64,000 nt of DNA from Bradyrhizobium tropiciagri (GTDB taxonomy: Bacteria > Pseudomonadota > Alphaproteobacteria > Rhizobiales > Xanthobacteraceae): the NCBI RefSeq assembly GCF_018130545.1, contig NZ_JAFCKF010000002.1, forward strand, positions 62,001 to 126,000. The letters run 5' to 3'. The notes under the pieces are model-generated. The model was not told the DNA's origin. It worked only from the letters and a program-made list of their open reading frames with translations, and did not search any database. A program made the position numbers and the translations under genes. Position 1 is the first letter of the stretch. Each line of letters begins with the position of its first letter. This document shows, one piece after another, positions 54,679-63,429 of this stretch.

Positions 54679-55659
54679 ATGCCGATCAGCACCGAATTGA
54701 CGGCACGTCTGGGCATCGACCACCCGATCCTGGGGGCGCCGATGGCCATGATCATGGGGAGCCGGCTGGTCATGGCGGTGAGCGAGGCGGGCGGCTGCGG
54801 CATCTTGGGCGGCGGCTACGGAGACGGGGCCTGGCTCAAGGCTGAAACCGCAAAGCTGAAAGCTTTCGCAAAACCGTTCGGCATCGGCTTCATCACCTGG
54901 AGCCTTGCGAAGCAACCCGAACTGATCGACATCGCGCTGGATGCAAAGCCACGCGCAGTGATGCTGTCATTCGGCGATCCCGCACCGTTCGCGCCAAAAA
55001 TCAAGGCCGCGGGCGCGCTGCTGATCTGCCAGGTACAGAGCGAGGAGATGGCGCGGCAAGCACTCGACTGCGGTGCCGACATCCTGATCGCGCAGGGCAC
55101 TGAGGCGGGCGGTCACGGCGCCTCGCGCACCACGCTCGACATCGTGCCTGCGATCATCGATTTCGCGGCAGGGCGCGTGCCTGTGGTCGCAGCCGGCGGC
55201 ATCGCTGACGGCCGTGGCCTGGCTGCGATGATGATGCTCGGCGCCTCCGGCGTGCTGATGGGAACGCGCTTCTACGCCAGCATCGAGGCCGACGCGCCCG
55301 AGCAGGCGAAACGGTTGATCCGCGCGGCGAAGAGCGGCGAGACGGTGCGCGGCGTGGTGATGGATTGGTCGCGCAAACTGATGTGGCCGGCGCCGTTCAC
55401 CGCGCGTTCGCTTGCCAACGATCATCTGCGGCGCTGGAGCGGAAACGAGATCGAGCTGATGCAGCGCGCGGACGAGATCGCGGTGGAGTATGCCGCTGCG
55501 AGGGAGGCGGGCAATTTCGATATCGCCGCGGTGTTCGCCGGCGAGTCCGTCGGCCTGATCCATGATATCGTTCCCGCAGCCGAGATCGTCGGCCGCATCG
55601 TCGCCGAGGCCGAGCAATCACTGCAGGGCCGGCGCAACTCTCTTTCATCTTTGTCCTGA
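54679..55659 (+). CDS. nitronate monooxygenase family protein (1)
   Basis: The protein has 326 residues and an FMN-dependent TIM barrel of the NMO/NPD group. Blocks seen are HPILGAPMAMIMG, GGCGILGGGYG, ILIAQGTEAGGHGASRTT (with the His of the active-site region) and VPVVAAGGIADGRGLAAMMMLGASGVLMGTRF. It oxidises propionate-3-nitronate or alkyl nitronates. GGGAGC precedes the ATG. It is the first of two tandem paralogues under the divergent LysR gene. Confidence 0.9.
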   Translation: MPISTELTARLGIDHPILGAPMAMIMGSRLVMAVSEAGGCGILGGGYGDGAWLKAETAKLKAFAKPFGIGFITWSLAKQPELIDIALDAKPRAVMLSFGDPAPFAPKIKAAGALLICQVQSEEMARQALDCGADILIAQGTEAGGHGASRTTLDIVPAIIDFAAGRVPVVAAGGIADGRGLAAMMMLGASGVLMGTRFYASIEADAPEQAKRLIRAAKSGETVRGVVMDWSRKLMWPAPFTARSLANDHLRRWSGNEIELMQRADEIAVEYAAAREAGNFDIAAVFAGESVGLIHDIVPAAEIVGRIVAEAEQSLQGRRNSLSSLS

Positions 55660-55677
55660 ACAAGCGCGAGACACACC

Positions 55678-56757
55678 ATGTGGCCGGACCGTCGATTGAT
55701 CGATCGCTTCAAGACCGAATTTCCGATCGTGCTGGCGCCGATGGCCGGCGTGATGGATGCGGAACTGGTGATTGCGGTGGCGCAAGGCGGCGGGCTCGGC
55801 TCGCTGCCGTGCGCGATGCTGTCGGCCGAGAAGGCGCGCGAGCAGGTCAACATCATCCGCCAGCGCGTGTCGGCGCCGGTCAATCTCAACTTCTTCTGCC
55901 ACAAGGCGGTCGATGCCGATCCCGCACGCGAGGCGCAGTGGCGGCAGCGGCTCGCGCCGTATTATCGTGAGCACGGCGTCGATCCCAATGCGCCGATCAA
56001 CGCCGCGAACCGCGCGCCGTTCGATGCGGCATTTTGCGCGGTGGTCGAGGAGTTGAAGCCCGAGGTCGTGAGCTTCCACTTCGGCCTGCCGGAGCCAAAG
56101 CTGCTGCAGCGGGTGAAAGCCGTGGGCGCCATCGTGATGTCGTCGGCGACCACGGTGAAGGAGGCGATCTGGCTCGAAGAGAACGGTGCCGATGTCGTCA
56201 TCGCGCAGGGGGCCGATGCCGGTGGCCATCGTGCCATGTTTCTGACCGATGATATCGCAGAGCAGCCCGGCACGTTCTCGCTGCTGCCGCAGGTGGTGGA
56301 TGCGGTGAAGGTACCGGTCGTCGCAGCCGGCGGCATCGCCGATGGGCGCGGGATCGCGGCCGCATTTGCGCTCGGCGCGTCCGCCGTGCAGATCGGCACG
56401 GCGTTCCTGCGGTGTCCGGAATCCAAGGTGACAGCGCAGGGCCGTGTCGCGCTGGCGCAGGCGAGCGATGAATCGACCGTCATCACCAATGTAATGACCG
56501 GGCGCCCGGCGCGCGGCGTTGCCAACCGCGTGATGCGCGAGGTCGGCCCGATCTCACCGGATGCACCGGCGTTTCCGCATGCGGCAACCGCACTCGGCCC
56601 GCTGAAGGCGGCTGCCGAAAAGCAGGGCAAGGTCGATTTCACCAATCTATGGGCCGGGCAGGCGGTGCGGATGGGCAAGGAGATGCCTGCGGCCGAGCTG
56701 ACCCGGGCGCTGGCGGGCGCCGCGCTGGCGCGGATGGGGGCACTTTCTCAGGCTTGA
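55678..56757 (+). CDS. nitronate monooxygenase family protein (2)
   Basis: The protein has 359 residues. It has FPIVLAPMAGVMD, GGGLGSLPCAML, NLNFFCHKA, VVIAQGADAGGHRAMFL, and VVAAGGIADGRGIAAAFALGASAVQIGTAFL, the longer class I NMO pattern. It starts 18 bases after paralogue 1 and is part of the same transcript. The two proteins are distinct sub-families, so they may act on different nitronates or on a nitroalkane and its by-product. Confidence 0.92.
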   Translation: MWPDRRLIDRFKTEFPIVLAPMAGVMDAELVIAVAQGGGLGSLPCAMLSAEKAREQVNIIRQRVSAPVNLNFFCHKAVDADPAREAQWRQRLAPYYREHGVDPNAPINAANRAPFDAAFCAVVEELKPEVVSFHFGLPEPKLLQRVKAVGAIVMSSATTVKEAIWLEENGADVVIAQGADAGGHRAMFLTDDIAEQPGTFSLLPQVVDAVKVPVVAAGGIADGRGIAAAFALGASAVQIGTAFLRCPESKVTAQGRVALAQASDESTVITNVMTGRPARGVANRVMREVGPISPDAPAFPHAATALGPLKAAAEKQGKVDFTNLWAGQAVRMGKEMPAAELTRALAGAALARMGALSQA

Positions 56758-56764
56758 CGTTATT

Positions 56765-56935
56765 TCAAGCCTCACGCACGGGCTCGCTCTGGTTGATCTC
56801 CAGATGCTCGGTCGCGAGCCTGCGGTAGTGCGCGGCCATTTCCCTGTAATGTTGCCGGGAGATCGGATCCGTGGCGCCTTCGGCACGGCGCTCGAACATC
56901 TCGGCCTTGTCCTGCAGAATTTTTGCCTGGGACAT
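56765..56935 (-). CDS. 56-residue hypothetical helical protein
   Basis: The frame MSQAKILQDKAEMFERRAEG then ATDPISRQHYREMAAHYRRL is charged and helical, with a short polar end. AGGGAT precedes the ATG at 56935. It ends just after the convergent nitronate monooxygenase gene. No family is certain; similar short proteins with this RQHYREMAAHYR pattern are widespread in Bradyrhizobium as far as I recall. Confidence 0.7.
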   Translation of the reverse strand: MSQAKILQDKAEMFERRAEGATDPISRQHYREMAAHYRRLATEHLEINQSEPVREA

Positions 56936-56948
56936 GGCTATCCCTCGC

Positions 56949-57056
56949 TCAGACCAGACAGGCCACGTAGAGGATCGCGACACCGATCACGGTGCCGATC
57001 GACCACAAAGCAGGGTCCCAGCCGCCCGGCTGAGGGGTGGTTTCGGGCATGGACAT
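56949..57056 (-). CDS. 35-residue single-span membrane protein
   Basis: The frame MSMPETTPQPGGWDPALWSI then GTVIGVAILYVACLV has a polar N-terminus and one hydrophobic C-terminal helix. GGGAG lies 7 bases before the ATG. It stands 13 bases upstream of the 56-residue protein and probably shares its mRNA. No family was recognised. Confidence 0.6.
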   Translation of the reverse strand: MSMPETTPQPGGWDPALWSIGTVIGVAILYVACLV

Positions 57057-57295
57057 GACGGACTCCCATAGTCTTCTCTTTGGGGGCAGTAGGCGCCGCC
57101 AATGTTTCCGGACGACTGCGCCGGGGCAGCAAACTGGTTTCGTCGCCCGGTTTTGCCGCAGAATCGTCGGCGGCCGTCGCCCAGTCAGCCGTTCGGCGGG
57201 GGTCTTGGGTTCTGGGCTGCGCGCGGCGCGGTTGCGGCGCAAAACCGGCCTCTGCTATACGGCTGGCTGATCTTTCAGCCTTGAGGCCCTATATA

Positions 57296-57583
57296 ATGTC
57301 CGTCGACGCCACGACCGTCCGCCGCATCGCGCATCTGGCGCGGATCGCGGTCAGCGACGCCGAAGTTCCCCATCTCCAGGGCGAGCTGAACGCGATGCTG
57401 GCCTTTGTCGAGCAGCTCTCGGAAGTGAATATCGACGGCGTCGAGCCGATGACCTCGGTGACGCCGATGGAGATGAAGAAGCGCGTCGACGTGGTCAATG
57501 ACGGCGAGATCGCCGACATCATCGTCCGCAATGCGCCCGACACCGTGAACGACTTCTTCCTGGTGCCGAAGGTGGTCGAGTAG
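57296..57583 (+). CDS. gatC: aspartyl/glutamyl-tRNA amidotransferase subunit C
   Basis: The protein has 95 residues, normal for GatC. It has [42 protein letters not shown] and a [11 protein letters not shown] end. It is the small subunit that stabilises the GatCAB amidotransferase, which converts Glu-tRNA(Gln) and Asp-tRNA(Asn) to the amidated forms. It is the first gene of a rightward group with gatA and gatB. Confidence 0.95.
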   Translation: MSVDATTVRRIAHLARIAVSDAEVPHLQGELNAMLAFVEQLSEVNIDGVEPMTSVTPMEMKKRVDVVNDGEIADIIVRNAPDTVNDFFLVPKVVE

Positions 57584-57606
57584 CTCTCTGTTCTGGGACG
57601 ATCCCG

Positions 57607-57837
57607 ATGTGTCTGCTTTGCGACGATGAAAAGGCCTACAAGGCCTATATGGACTTCCTCGATGCGGTCGAGCGCAAGGGGAAGGTCGCCGATCCCAACG
57701 CGGCGATGGACGCCGTGCTCGACCATCTCGAGGCGCTCGACGCCGAGCGAGCCAAGGAGAATGCCAAGGCCCGGCTCGATGATCCCGCCAACGACAAGAC
57801 CCTGTCCCCGTTCTTCTGCAGCCCGATCAATAAATGA
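57607..57837 (+). CDS. 76-residue hypothetical protein with N-terminal CxxC
   Basis: The protein begins [20 protein letters not shown] and is helical and charged, with a third cysteine near the end (FFCSPINK). The N-terminal CxxC suggests metal or redox activity. It lies 23 bases after gatC and its stop overlaps the gatA ATG (ATGA), so it is coupled to gatA. No named family was recognised. Confidence 0.75.
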   Translation: MCLLCDDEKAYKAYMDFLDAVERKGKVADPNAAMDAVLDHLEALDAERAKENAKARLDDPANDKTLSPFFCSPINK

Positions 57838-59309
57838 CCGATTTGACATCGCTGACGATCGCCGAGGCCCGTGAGGGCCTGGCGAGCAAGTCTTTCACCG
57901 CGAGCGAACTGACCGACGCGCATCTCGCCGCCATCGAAGCCGCGCGCGTGCTCAATGCCTATGTGCTCGAGACGCCCGACCGCGCCCGCGAGATGGCGAA
58001 GGCAGCGGACGCGAAGATCGCCAAGGGCGAGGGCGGACCGCTCGCCGGCATCCCGCTCGGCATCAAGGACCTGTTCGCGACCCGCGATATCCGGACCACC
58101 GCGTGCTCGAAGATCCTCGGCAATTTCATCCCGCCCTACGAGTCGACGGTGACCTCGCAGCTGTGGCGCGACGGCGCGGTGCTGCTCGGCAAGCTCAACA
58201 ATGACGAGTTCGCGATGGGCTCGTCGAACGAGACCTCGTGCTTCGGCCCGGTCACCAATCCGTGGCGGCGCGAAGGGTCCAACACCACGCTGGTGCCGGG
58301 CGGCTCGTCCGGCGGCTCGGCCTCGGCAGTCGCGGCGCTGCTCTGCATGGGCGCGACCGCGACCGACACCGGCGGCTCAATCCGCCAGCCCGCCGCGTTC
58401 ACCGCGACCGTCGGCATCAAGCCGACCTATGGCCGTTGCTCGCGCTGGGGCATCGTCGCCTTCGCATCCTCGCTCGACCAGGCCGGCCCGATCGCGCGCA
58501 CTACGCGCGACGCCGCGATCCTGATGCGCTCGATGGCGGGGCACGATCCCAAGGACACCACGTCGGTCGACATCGCGGTGCCGGACTACGAAGCCGCGGT
58601 CGGCAAGTCCGTGAAGGGCATGAAGATCGGCATCCCCAAGGAGTATCGCCTCGACGGCATGCCGGCCGAGATCGAAAAACTCTGGAGCGAGGGCGCGGCG
58701 TGGCTGAAGGCCGCCGGCGCCGACCTTGTCGAGGTGTCGCTGCCGCACACCAAATACGCGCTGCCGGCGTACTACATCGTGGCGCCCGCGGAGGCGTCAT
58801 CGAACCTCGCGCGCTATGACGGCGTGCGCTACGGCCTGCGCGATCCGGGCAAGAACATCATCGAGATGTACGAGAACACCCGCGCCGACGGCTTCGGCGA
58901 CGAGGTGCGGCGCCGCGTACTGATCGGCACCTATGTGCTCTCGGCCGGCTACTACGATGCCTATTATCTGCGTGCGCAGAAGGTGCGCACGCTGATCAAG
59001 AAGGATTTCGAGGACTGCTTCGCCAAGGGCGTGAACGCGATCCTGACGCCGGCGACGCCGTCGGCGGCGTTCGGCATCGGCGAGAAGGGCGGCGCCGATC
59101 CGGTCGAGATGTATCTCAACGACATCTTCACGGTGACCGTGAACATGGCGGGCCTGCCGGGCATCGCGGTGCCCGCGGGCAAGGACACGCAGGGCCTGCC
59201 GCTCGGCCTGCAGTTGATCGGCCGCCCGTTCGACGAGGAGACGCTGTTCTCGCTCGGCGAAGTGATCGAGCAGGCGGCTGGACGTTTCACGGCGCCAAAA
59301 TGGTGGTGA
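57834..59309 (+). CDS. gatA: aspartyl/glutamyl-tRNA amidotransferase subunit A
   Basis: The protein has 491 residues. The amidase-signature triad is present: Lys78 in [10 protein letters not shown], cis-Ser158 in [12 protein letters not shown], and nucleophile Ser182 in [11 protein letters not shown]. GatA releases ammonia from glutamine, which GatB uses on the tRNA-bound acid. The ATG overlaps the stop of the 76-residue protein. Confidence 0.96.
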   Translation: MTDLTSLTIAEAREGLASKSFTASELTDAHLAAIEAARVLNAYVLETPDRAREMAKAADAKIAKGEGGPLAGIPLGIKDLFATRDIRTTACSKILGNFIPPYESTVTSQLWRDGAVLLGKLNNDEFAMGSSNETSCFGPVTNPWRREGSNTTLVPGGSSGGSASAVAALLCMGATATDTGGSIRQPAAFTATVGIKPTYGRCSRWGIVAFASSLDQAGPIARTTRDAAILMRSMAGHDPKDTTSVDIAVPDYEAAVGKSVKGMKIGIPKEYRLDGMPAEIEKLWSEGAAWLKAAGADLVEVSLPHTKYALPAYYIVAPAEASSNLARYDGVRYGLRDPGKNIIEMYENTRADGFGDEVRRRVLIGTYVLSAGYYDAYYLRAQKVRTLIKKDFEDCFAKGVNAILTPATPSAAFGIGEKGGADPVEMYLNDIFTVTVNMAGLPGIAVPAGKDTQGLPLGLQLIGRPFDEETLFSLGEVIEQAAGRFTAPKWW

Positions 59310-59312
59310 ACG

Positions 59313-59594
59313 ATGACGGATTTCCGTGCCAGTCTGAATGACGCCGCGCCGGATCCGGCGCTGTCCTCGCAGCTCGCTGCATTGTGGTGGGCCAGGAAGG
59401 GCGATTGGGACCAGGCGCACCGCATCGTGATGAACGAGAGCGACGCCAATTCGGCCTGGGTGCATGCCTATCTGCATCGCGTTGAGGGCGATCTCGGCAA
59501 TGCCGGTTACTGGTATGGCCAGGCCGGTCAACCGGTCGCAAAGGACACGGTCGAGGCTGAGTGGGAGCGGATCGTATCCGCGCTGCTGGCCTGA
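59313..59594 (+). CDS. 93-residue hypothetical protein
   Basis: The protein has ALWWARKGDWDQAHRIVMNE then SDANSAWVHAYLHRVEGDLG then NAGYWYGQAGQPVAKDTVEAEW. The helical repeats and aromatic residues resemble a short tetratricopeptide-like or Sel1-like fold. It starts three bases after gatA. No named function was recognised. It is likely co-transcribed with gatA. Confidence 0.8.
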   Translation: MTDFRASLNDAAPDPALSSQLAALWWARKGDWDQAHRIVMNESDANSAWVHAYLHRVEGDLGNAGYWYGQAGQPVAKDTVEAEWERIVSALLA

Positions 59595-59723
59595 ACTATC
59601 GGTGCCAAGTGCCGGTGTCTTGGCACCGCGATCATTAACCCTGTTTCGGCCGCCATGGCGCCGCCCAGATTGGCCGTGATAGGCTACGGAACCGGGCGGG
59701 GGCCATCGGCAAAGAGAGTAGTC

Positions 59724-61121
59724 GTGCGTGGGTCGGGCATAGGGGGATGGCTGTCAGCACTGCTGGTGGCCGTGGTGGGAGCGGGCCTTGCCGGCTGCGC
59801 GTCCGTTTACAATCTCCCTGGCAACGTGCCGCTCGGTGCTGCGCTCGCCGACAACAACAGCGCCCGCGACTATCCGACCTACGAAGATGATTTGCTGCTG
59901 GCGCTGTCGTTCTCCGGCGGCGGCACGCGCGCGGCGGCGTTTTCGTTCGGCGTGCTTGAAGAGCTCGACCATACGCATTCGAGTGTGGCGGGCACCAAGA
60001 CGCTGCTCGATCGTGTGGATTTCGTCTCCGGCGTCTCCGGCGGATCGATCACCGCCGCCTATTTCGGATTGAAGCGGCGCGCGGCGCTCGCCGATTTCCG
60101 CGAACGCTTCCTGCTGCGCAACGCCGAGGAGGGACTGAAGACCAGGATCTCGCTCGGCAATATCGGGCGCGCGCTGGGCGGCGGCGTCAACGACAGCCAG
60201 TTCACCGACTGGCTCGATCAGAACCTGTTCGACGGCGCGCGGTTCGAGGCGTTGCCGGACGACCGCCGGCCGCGGGTGTGGATCAACGCCTCCGACATCT
60301 ATAACCGCACGCCGTTCGTGTTCGGCAAGACGTCGTTCGACGCGCTGTGCAGCGACATCCGCTCCTATCGCGTCGCCGAAGCGGTGGCAGCGTCTGCCGC
60401 GGTGCCGCTGGCGTTTGCCCCGATCGTGCTGCAAACCTATCCCGGCGGCTGCGCCGCGCCGCTGCCGCCCTGGTACGATCGGGTGCGCAACGATCCGAAC
60501 GCGCAGCCGCTGCTGCGCTCCTACGCCGAGGCCCAGGCGCGCTATCGCGACGGCTCGATGCGCTACGTCAAGCTGCTCGATGGCGGGCTGGTCGACAATT
60601 ACGGCCTGTCGGGGCTCAGCATCGGTCTGCTCGCCGCGCAACGTCCCTACGAGCCGCTCGACGAGCGGCAGGCGGCCAAGCTGAAGCGCATCCTGTTCCT
60701 GGTGGTCGACGCCGGCCGCGGCATCTCCGGCGACTTCGTGCAGACGCTCGAAGGACCAAGCGGCGTCGAGCTGGTGTCGGCGGCCGCCGACACCGCGATC
60801 GATGCCAGCGTGCGCTCGAGCTACGCGGCCTTCACCGCGCTCGCCAACGACTGGTCGGGCAAGCTGAAGCGCTGGCGCTGCGGCCTGTCGGCTGCGGATC
60901 GCTCGAGGCTCGGCGTCGGCGCCGGCTGGAAGTGCGGCGATGTCGCGATCTATGTCGAGCGGCTCGGCTTCGACCGGCTCGGACCGGAGCGGGCCGGCAT
61001 CCTGAACGCCATCCCGACGCGGTTGTCGCTGCCGCCGGAGCAGGTCGACCAGCTGATCACGGGCGGCGCCGATGCGCTGCGCTCCAGCAAGGCCTATCAG
61101 CAGTTCCGGCGCGGGCTCTGA
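59724..61121 (+). CDS. patatin-like phospholipase lipoprotein
   Basis: The protein has 465 residues. The signal peptide ends in the lipobox LAGC (Cys25), so it is a lipoprotein. The patatin motifs are SGGGTRAAAFSFGVLEEL (oxyanion glycines at about 64-66), GVSGGS with Ser105, and LLDGGLVDN with Asp286: a Ser-Asp lipase dyad. It is probably an outer-membrane phospholipase or esterase. The GTG start at 59724 has GAGAG 7 bases upstream. It lies between the 93-residue gene and gatB on the same strand. Confidence 0.88.
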   Translation: MRGSGIGGWLSALLVAVVGAGLAGCASVYNLPGNVPLGAALADNNSARDYPTYEDDLLLALSFSGGGTRAAAFSFGVLEELDHTHSSVAGTKTLLDRVDFVSGVSGGSITAAYFGLKRRAALADFRERFLLRNAEEGLKTRISLGNIGRALGGGVNDSQFTDWLDQNLFDGARFEALPDDRRPRVWINASDIYNRTPFVFGKTSFDALCSDIRSYRVAEAVAASAAVPLAFAPIVLQTYPGGCAAPLPPWYDRVRNDPNAQPLLRSYAEAQARYRDGSMRYVKLLDGGLVDNYGLSGLSIGLLAAQRPYEPLDERQAAKLKRILFLVVDAGRGISGDFVQTLEGPSGVELVSAAADTAIDASVRSSYAAFTALANDWSGKLKRWRCGLSAADRSRLGVGAGWKCGDVAIYVERLGFDRLGPERAGILNAIPTRLSLPPEQVDQLITGGADALRSSKAYQQFRRGL

Positions 61122-61239
61122 CCTGCGCCTGACGCGCCGCTGCGGGCCACAAGGCGACCGCAAGGCGGCTTGACTGGCGCTGTCGGTTGCGCGAAGCCCA
61201 ATCCATCCCAGATATCACTTTATCCGGAAACCGAGATCC

Positions 61240-62727
61240 ATGACCGCATCAGCCGCCCCGCACAAACTGATCAAGAGCGCCACCGGCGATTGGGAGGTCG
61301 TGATCGGCATGGAGATCCATGCCCAGGTCACCTCGAACTCAAAACTGTTCTCCGGCGCGTCGACCGCGTTCGGCGGCGAGCCGAACTCCCATGTCTCGCT
61401 GGTCGATGCCGCGATGCCTGGCATGCTGCCCGTGATCAACGAGGAGTGCGTCCGCCAGGCGGTGCGCACCGGTCTCGGACTGAATGCGAAGATCAATTTG
61501 CGCTCGGTGTTCGACCGCAAGAACTATTTCTATCCCGACCTGCCGCAGGGCTACCAGATCAGCCAGTACAAGTCGCCGATCGTGGGTGAGGGCGAGGTGT
61601 CGCTCGAGCTCGACGGCGGCCGCAGCGCCACGATCGGGATCGAGCGGCTGCATCTGGAGCAGGACGCCGGCAAGCTACTGCACGATCAGTCGCCGACGAT
61701 GTCCTATGTCGATCTCAACCGTTCCGGCGTCGCGCTGATGGAGATCGTCTCCAAGCCCGACATCCGTGACGCCGAGCAGGCCAAGGCCTACGTCACCAAG
61801 CTGCGCTCGATCCTGCGCTACCTCGGCACCTGCGACGGCGACATGGAGAAGGGCAGCCTGCGCGCCGACGTCAACGTCTCGGTGCGCCGCCACGGCGAGA
61901 CCGCGCTCGGCACCCGCTGCGAAATCAAGAACATGAACTCGATCAACTTCATCGGCCAGGCGATCGAGTATGAGGCGCGGCGCCAGATCGAGATCATCGA
62001 GGACGGCGGCTCGATCGACCAGGAAACCCGGCTGTTCGACCCGAACAAGGGCGAGACGCGCTCGATGCGTTCCAAGGAAGAGGCGCACGACTATCGCTAC
62101 TTCCCGGACCCCGATCTGTTGCCGCTCGAATTCAGCCAGACCTTCGTCGACGATCTCAAGGCGCAGTTGCCGGAGCTGCCGGATCAGAAGAAGTCCCGTT
62201 TTATTACGGGCTTCGGCCTGTCGCCCTATGATGCGAGCGTGCTGGTCGCCGAGCGCGAGAGTGCGGAGTTCTACGAGACGGTGCTTGCAGGCCTTGCCGA
62301 CAAGGCGCGCGACGGCAAGCTCGCCGCCAACTGGGTGATCAACGAGCTGTTCGGCCGCCTCAACAAGGAAGGCGTCGACATCGCAGCTTCGCCGGTGTCG
62401 GCCGAGCAACTCTCCGCGATCATCGGCTTGATCGGCGAGGGAGCGATTTCCGGCAAGATCGCCAAGGACTTGTTCGAGATCGTCTGGCAGGAGGGCGGCG
62501 ATCCGCGCGCACTCGTCGAGACGCGCGGCATGAAGCAGGTCACCGACCTCGGCGCGATCGAGAAGGTGGTCGACGACATCATCGCGGCCAACCCCGACAA
62601 GGTCGAGCAGGCAAAGGCGAAGCCCGCGGCCCTTCAGTGGTTCGTCGGTCAGGTGATGAAGTCGTCGGGCGGCAAGGCGAACCCGAAGGCGGTCAACGAG
62701 CTCTTGAAGTCGAAGCTCGGCATCTGA
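61240..62727 (+). CDS. gatB: aspartyl/glutamyl-tRNA amidotransferase subunit B
   Basis: The protein has 495 residues. [37 protein letters not shown] and [20 protein letters not shown] are the GatB core. A YqeY-like helical domain follows at the C-terminus (about 340-495). It activates the acid on Glu-tRNA(Gln) or Asp-tRNA(Asn) with ATP and transfers ammonia. It is separated from gatA by two genes. Confidence 0.96.
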   Translation: MTASAAPHKLIKSATGDWEVVIGMEIHAQVTSNSKLFSGASTAFGGEPNSHVSLVDAAMPGMLPVINEECVRQAVRTGLGLNAKINLRSVFDRKNYFYPDLPQGYQISQYKSPIVGEGEVSLELDGGRSATIGIERLHLEQDAGKLLHDQSPTMSYVDLNRSGVALMEIVSKPDIRDAEQAKAYVTKLRSILRYLGTCDGDMEKGSLRADVNVSVRRHGETALGTRCEIKNMNSINFIGQAIEYEARRQIEIIEDGGSIDQETRLFDPNKGETRSMRSKEEAHDYRYFPDPDLLPLEFSQTFVDDLKAQLPELPDQKKSRFITGFGLSPYDASVLVAERESAEFYETVLAGLADKARDGKLAANWVINELFGRLNKEGVDIAASPVSAEQLSAIIGLIGEGAISGKIAKDLFEIVWQEGGDPRALVETRGMKQVTDLGAIEKVVDDIIAANPDKVEQAKAKPAALQWFVGQVMKSSGGKANPKAVNELLKSKLGI

Positions 62728-62733
62728 ACCAAC

Positions 62734-62752
62734 AGGACAATGATGTTGTCCT
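62734..62752 (+). terminator. gatB terminator hairpin (first)
   Basis: AGGACAA (62734-62740) pairs perfectly with TTGTCCT (62746-62752) around a five-base loop, followed by only a short T pair. It lies six bases after the gatB stop codon. Confidence 0.6.
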
Positions 62753-62756
62753 TGGC

Positions 62757-62778
62757 GCATGATCCGACCGGATTATGC
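62757..62778. repeat. short GCATGATCC palindrome (second hairpin after gatB)
   Basis: GCATGATCC (62757-62765) pairs with GGATTATGC (62770-62778) with one mismatch. The arm is the core of the GAGCATGATC element seen twice elsewhere, so it may be a shortened copy that helps terminate gatB transcripts. Confidence 0.5.
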
Positions 62779-63330
62779 TCTCGCGCGATCGCCTCTCGCC
62801 CTCGTCGCGCGCGCGTGAACGCGGCGTGATCCCAGCTCACAGCCTCCCTCGACGGTCGCACTGACGCCTTCGACGCCGAATCGGCGAAGCTGCGATTCGT
62901 TCGCGAAACCGGCTTGGACGACCTCAAACGAGGCAAAAGCCGTCTTTCCCACGAAAATTTTTTCGTTGCCAAAAATTACGACTCGGCGTCCGCGCCGCGT
63001 CGCTTTTCGTCGTCGCTCGCGACTCAGCGCAACGATGTTCTCGCGTCGATCGCTTCGATGCGAATTCAATGAAAGCCTACAATACAAGGCAATTCCTGCA
63101 ACGTTGACAAATGCCGATGTCGGCCGCCGTTGCACTTCTTGCATCGTCGCGTGAATGACGTGTCGATTTGAACGGCGTCGCGCGCGGTGCGCACTGCCAT
63201 CGCTGCGTCAACACTTCCTTAAGCGGGACACTGTTTTTTTCGGTCTGTTGGTGTATTCGGGAAGTAGTGCATATCGATTCCCGAGTGCACGCAGCGAACT
63301 AGAGAGCCATCTCACATACTGGAGGGCAAC
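62779..63330. other. non-coding region before the Lys-rich mini-protein
   Basis: Short frames exist here but none has a convincing start, codon bias or family. A perfect AT-rich hairpin ACGAAAA-TT-TTTTCGT is at about 62951-62966. The DNA is unusually rich in CG-TC repeats such as TCGCGCG near 62780-62820 and 63000-63060, unlike the neighbouring genes. The strong ribosome site GGAGGG at its right end serves the mini-protein gene. It could hold a long leader or an unrecognised RNA. Confidence 0.45.
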
Positions 63331-63429
63331 ATGGCTAAGAAGGCAAAGAAGGCGAAGAAGGTTAAGAAGGCGAAGAGCGCAGTGAAGAAGACTGCGAAGA
63401 AGACCCGCAAGGTCGCCAAGAAGAAGTAA
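63331..63429 (+). CDS. 32-residue lysine/alanine-rich basic protein
   Basis: The frame MAKKAKKAKKVKKAKSAVKK then TAKKTRKVAKKK has 17 lysines and resembles the tail of histone H1 or AlgP-like proteins. GGAGGGCAAC precedes the ATG. The extremely basic, unstructured sequence suggests nucleic-acid binding. Lysine-rich tails of similar composition also end TopA and RNase R in this window. It has its own promoter region, probably in the long leader upstream. Confidence 0.75.
   Translation: MAKKAKKAKKVKKAKSAVKKTAKKTRKVAKKK

Noticed and set aside
57290-57300. TATAAT directly before gatC, as a -10 box
   Set aside because: The last bases of TATAATG form the gatC start codon itself, so it cannot be the promoter of a normally led gatC mRNA.
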